From Tychonema litorale BBK16 (GTDB lineage: Bacteria; Cyanobacteriota; Cyanobacteriia; Cyanobacteriales; Microcoleaceae), in NCBI RefSeq assembly GCF_021648855.1, contig NZ_JAKJHX010000115.1, forward strand, positions 1,074 to 17,179: DNA of 16,106 bases, in the 5' to 3' direction. Made by a program: the position numbers and the translations under genes. Positions 14,037-16,106 of this stretch are shown one piece after another; the first letter of the stretch is position 1; each line of letters begins with the position of its first letter. The notes under the pieces are model-generated. The model made no database searches, was not told the DNA's origin, and saw only the letters and a program-made list of their open reading frames with translations.

Positions 14037-14939
14037 CTACGAAACCATATTTTGTTTTGTTACCTCGACATAAATATGTTCCAACCGCACCGGATACCGC
14101 GCAATTGAGTCAATAGAAATCCCATCAAAACATAAAATAATCTCTTTTAATTCTAAAGCTTCCGGCAACCAAAAAGCCAAGTCGCTACCATAACGACGGG
14201 GAATGAACTTGTACTTTTCGGCGCGGGCGATGACTTTAGCTTCTTCTTGGGTTTTGACAACAATAATTTCCTGCGCCGGAATCAGTTTTCGCAACTCCTC
14301 CAAGCTACCTTCAGCGACAATACTCCCACTCTTTAAAATTCCAATTTTCTGACAAAGACGTTCAGCTTCATCTAACAAGTGTGTTGTCAGCAAAATTGTA
14401 ATTCCCTGGGATTGCAATTGCTGAATTAATTCCCAAATTTCATAGCGGGCTTCTATATCTAAACCTGTTGTCGGTTCATCCAAAATTACTAATTTAGGTT
14501 GATGCACCAATGCTACCGCAATATTCAATCGGCGCTGCATTCCCCCACTCAAAGTTTCTACCGGACTTTTCGCTCTATCTGTCAAATTAACGGCTTTTAA
14601 ACATTGTTCTACTTGATAAAGACGCTGTTTGCGCTCCATCCCATAAATTTGAGCAAAAAAGTTGAGATTTTCTTCACAAGTCAGACTTTTGTAAAGTAAA
14701 TTTTCTTGGGGTGCTACACCGATTAAGGATTTAGTCGAGTCTGAAACTGGTTCGCCATTGAGGATAACTTTCCCACTGTCTGCATTGAGCAAATTACATA
14801 AAATATTGATCGTGGTAGTTTTACCTGCACCGTTTTGTCCTAGCAAACCATAAATTTCTCCCGCTTGTATGTGGAGTGTCAAATCTCGAAGCACTAGTCG
14901 TTCGCCATAGGACTTATTTAGCTTTTCTATTTGCAGCAC
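14037..14939 (-). CDS. ABC-2-type exporter, ATP-binding protein
   Basis: A 300-aa nucleotide-binding subunit of an ABC exporter of the CcmA/NatA/DrrA-like type, energising the permease encoded next to it. Numbered from the chosen start: Walker A GQNGAGKTT at 34-42, Q-loop PQE at 77-79, signature LSGGMQ at 130-135, Walker B LVILDEP at 150-156 and H-loop His187. A C-terminal extension of about 80 residues follows. I place the start at the GTG (14937-14939), giving the typical N-terminus VLQIEKLNKSYG with AGGAG ten bases upstream. An in-frame ATG at 14961-14963 would add MAFRRIQA but abuts a dispersed inverted repeat. It is second in a two-gene operon, 122 bp after the permease stop. The exported substrate cannot be told from sequence. 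Confidence 0.95.
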   Translation of the reverse strand: MLQIEKLNKSYGERLVLRDLTLHIQAGEIYGLLGQNGAGKTTTINILCNLLNADSGKVILNGEPVSDSTKSLIGVAPQENLLYKSLTCEENLNFFAQIYGMERKQRLYQVEQCLKAVNLTDRAKSPVETLSGGMQRRLNIAVALVHQPKLVILDEPTTGLDIEARYEIWELIQQLQSQGITILLTTHLLDEAERLCQKIGILKSGSIVAEGSLEELRKLIPAQEIIVVKTQEEAKVIARAEKYKFIPRRYGSDLAFWLPEALELKEIILCFDGISIDSIARYPVRLEHIYVEVTKQNMVS

Positions 14940-14949
14940 TGCTTGAATT

Positions 14950-14954
14950 CTCCT
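14950..14954 (-). promoter_or_regulatory. Shine-Dalgarno AGGAG deciding the ATPase start
   Basis: AGGAG on the minus strand, ten bases before the GTG at 14937-14939, lies inside the frame of the longer ATG-initiated version. It is one of the few strong Shine-Dalgarno sequences in the window and supports the shorter protein. Confidence 0.55.
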
Positions 14955-14966
14955 AAACGCCATAAT

Positions 14967-15026
14967 GTCATTGCGAGGAATGACGCAATCCCAAAACCTT
15001 GCGATTGCTTAATTCCTCGCAATGAC
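14967..15026. repeat. Inverted repeat GTCATTGCGAGGAAT within the ABC operon
   Basis: Perfect 15-bp arms at 14967-14981 and 15012-15026, with an inner GCAATC/GATTGC pair (14985-14990 and 15003-15008), giving a two-stage hairpin. The motif CATTGCGAGGAATGA is one I recall as widely dispersed in bacteria. It lies between permease and ATPase and ends four bases before the upstream ATG of the ATPase. Confidence 0.9.
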
Positions 15027-15061
15027 GCACAATATATATGTCAACCTACTTACTCTGAGTT

Positions 15062-15835
15062 CTAAAGTCTTCTTTCTACTCTCAACATCCTGCGGTAAGA
15101 TAGCCATCCACCTACAATCATTGCTATAGAAAATATGAATAAAAACCAGAAGTGTTCGGAAATCTCATCGAAGTTTTTGCCGTTAGCCCAAACTTGGATT
15201 AGGGCTTCATTCATGTGATAAATCGGATTGTATTTGGCAAGTTCGAGCAGGCTTTTGGGAAACAGCGCTGTCGGTAAAAATGCACCGCCTAAAATCAATA
15301 ACGGAACTCCGAAAGCTGCGACTAGGGAGTTGACATCTTCGGTGCGCCTCGCGAATTGGGTGCCAAGAATAAAGCCGACACCGACATAAGATATAATACT
15401 GAGTAGAATAATCACACTTCCTAAGAAAAGAGAGCCTTGGAATTGTGCTCCCAAAAAAGAGGCGATGGTATATACTAGAATTACTTGACCGATGCCGATC
15501 GCACTGTGAGCTAGAAAAATCCCTAAAAAGTAAGAAGTGCCACTTAGAGGAGAGATAAATAGACGTTTGAGAGTATGTTGTTCTCGCTCTGCTACGACTG
15601 TGGCGACGCTTCCGCCGAGACAGCTAAAAAATAAGGCCGCTCCGACTAAGCTTGCAGGTGCTGCACTTTCAAAGGCTTTTGCCGTTGTCAGGTTAGCCCG
15701 TTCTTGTAAAATCGCTCCGTTAATTAGTAAGATAGAAACTGGGAAGATACTCCAGAGGATTAAGCTGCGTTTTCGCCGAAACAGTTCAATTAAAATCCGC
15801 TGGGCTACAGCCAGGGTTTCATACCAGTATTTCAT
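15062..15835 (-). CDS. ABC-2-type transporter permease
   Basis: A 257-aa inner-membrane permease of the ABC-2 family, partner of the ATPase immediately downstream. A cytoplasmic N-terminal stretch (ETLAVAQRILIELFRRKRS) leads into the first membrane helix (25-41). Further helices lie at about 62-81, 103-128, 136-159, 172-193 and 228-246. The family-typical coupling segment EREQHTLKRLFISPLSGT is at 83-100. The ATG at 15833-15835 (MKYWYETLAV) is preferred: GGA lies about eight bases upstream, and the frame above it, with ATGs at 15868 and 15865 and a TTG at 15898, does not look like the family. It is the first gene of the operon; a TATAAA on the minus strand at 15914-15919 could be its -10 element, but no good -35 is seen. 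Confidence 0.93.
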   Translation of the reverse strand: MKYWYETLAVAQRILIELFRRKRSLILWSIFPVSILLINGAILQERANLTTAKAFESAAPASLVGAALFFSCLGGSVATVVAEREQHTLKRLFISPLSGTSYFLGIFLAHSAIGIGQVILVYTIASFLGAQFQGSLFLGSVIILLSIISYVGVGFILGTQFARRTEDVNSLVAAFGVPLLILGGAFLPTALFPKSLLELAKYNPIYHMNEALIQVWANGKNFDEISEHFWFLFIFSIAMIVGGWLSYRRMLRVERRL

Positions 15836-15989
15836 ATTAATCCGGGTTACACTCACATCTGCCATCATTCTCCAGAACAGGGAAAATACCTGTTCCAAAA
15901 AGAGTTAATTTGATTTATACCACGGCAGATCATATCATAAAAAGTTTAATTAATTTAACTATTAATCAAAAAACGCACCAGGGCGGGTT

Positions 15990-16106
15990 TTAGGGTTTTA
16001 GGACAATTGTTTTAATGTGTGGATGTCTGTCGCCACGGATACTTTTAACCTTCACCAAGAAACTGGGTCTGAAGCCCCGTCCTTCTAGGACGGCTTTAAT
16101 TCTCTT
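15990..16106 (-). CDS. Possible 3' end of a gene entering from the right edge (uncertain)
   Basis: Read leftward from the last base, a frame stays open for 38 codons to a TAA at 15990-15992, with residues KRIKAVLEGRGFRPSFLVK near the edge. The GC-rich hairpin at 16072-16096 lies within it. Such AAGCCCCGTCC/GGACGG hairpins resemble, in my memory, the ends of cyanobacterial IS200/IS605-type tnpB elements, so this could be a transposase-gene tail or just a repeat left open by chance. No domain is recognisable in 38 residues. The frame also runs through sequence resembling dispersed repeats (near 16055-16070 and 15981-15995), which argues for caution. Confidence 0.25.
   Translation of the reverse strand, partial: KRIKAVLEGRGFRPSFLVKVKSIRGDRHPHIKTIVLKP
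16072..16096. repeat. GC-rich hairpin at the right edge
   Basis: CCGTCC (16077-16082) and GGACGG (16088-16093) pair around TTCTA, extended outward by AAG/CTT with a two-base bulge. It may be the terminal hairpin of an IS200/IS605-like element or a terminator of a gene outside the window. Confidence 0.6.

Overview
The window reads as chromosome of a filamentous cyanobacterium, most like the Microcoleus/Oscillatoria group. The evidence is roughly a dozen HIP1 palindromes (GCGATCGC) scattered through coding DNA, a ferredoxin-thioredoxin reductase catalytic subunit, an ABA4-like membrane protein, a Uma2-family protein with a heptad tail, heptameric short tandem repeats, and weak or absent Shine-Dalgarno sequences before most genes. 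The lineage is an inference from style; no rRNA or tRNA is present to confirm it.

Left third (1-5690), all leftward: a 17-bp tandem repeat runs into the 3' end of a DUF309 gene. Next come ftrC and three head-to-tail paralogous DUF2079 membrane proteins (predicted GT-C-type glycosyltransferase relatives). The transcription order is 5648->4107, 4084->2510, 2503->1055, then ftrC, then the DUF309 gene. A plausible promoter and a CRP-like palindrome lie just before ftrC, so ftrC probably has its own control. The first DUF2079 gene is head-to-head with dxr (5684-6874, rightward; second committed step of isoprenoid synthesis), with only about 35 bp between the starts.

Middle (6875-10716): an accessory-looking stretch. 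It holds a nested palindromic repeat, a decayed fragment of a large STAND/NACHT-type NTPase, a Uma2-family nuclease-like gene with nine C-terminal heptads, another nested palindrome, a 622-aa TPR protein, and a perfect 34-bp palindrome.

Right third (10717-16106): surE and a small zinc-ribbon membrane protein run leftward. pheS and an ABA4-like gene run rightward, each preceded by a heptamer array. A two-gene ABC-2 exporter (permease then ATPase) runs leftward. The right edge has a hairpin and an open frame that may be the 3' end of a transposase-type gene continuing outside the window.

Most genes are housekeeping or widely distributed. The least explained items are the triplicated DUF2079 cluster, the candidate CRP site before ftrC, and the density of related palindromic and heptameric repeats placed against start and stop codons. 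I see no CRISPR array, complete insertion sequence, prophage or recognisable new defence system.
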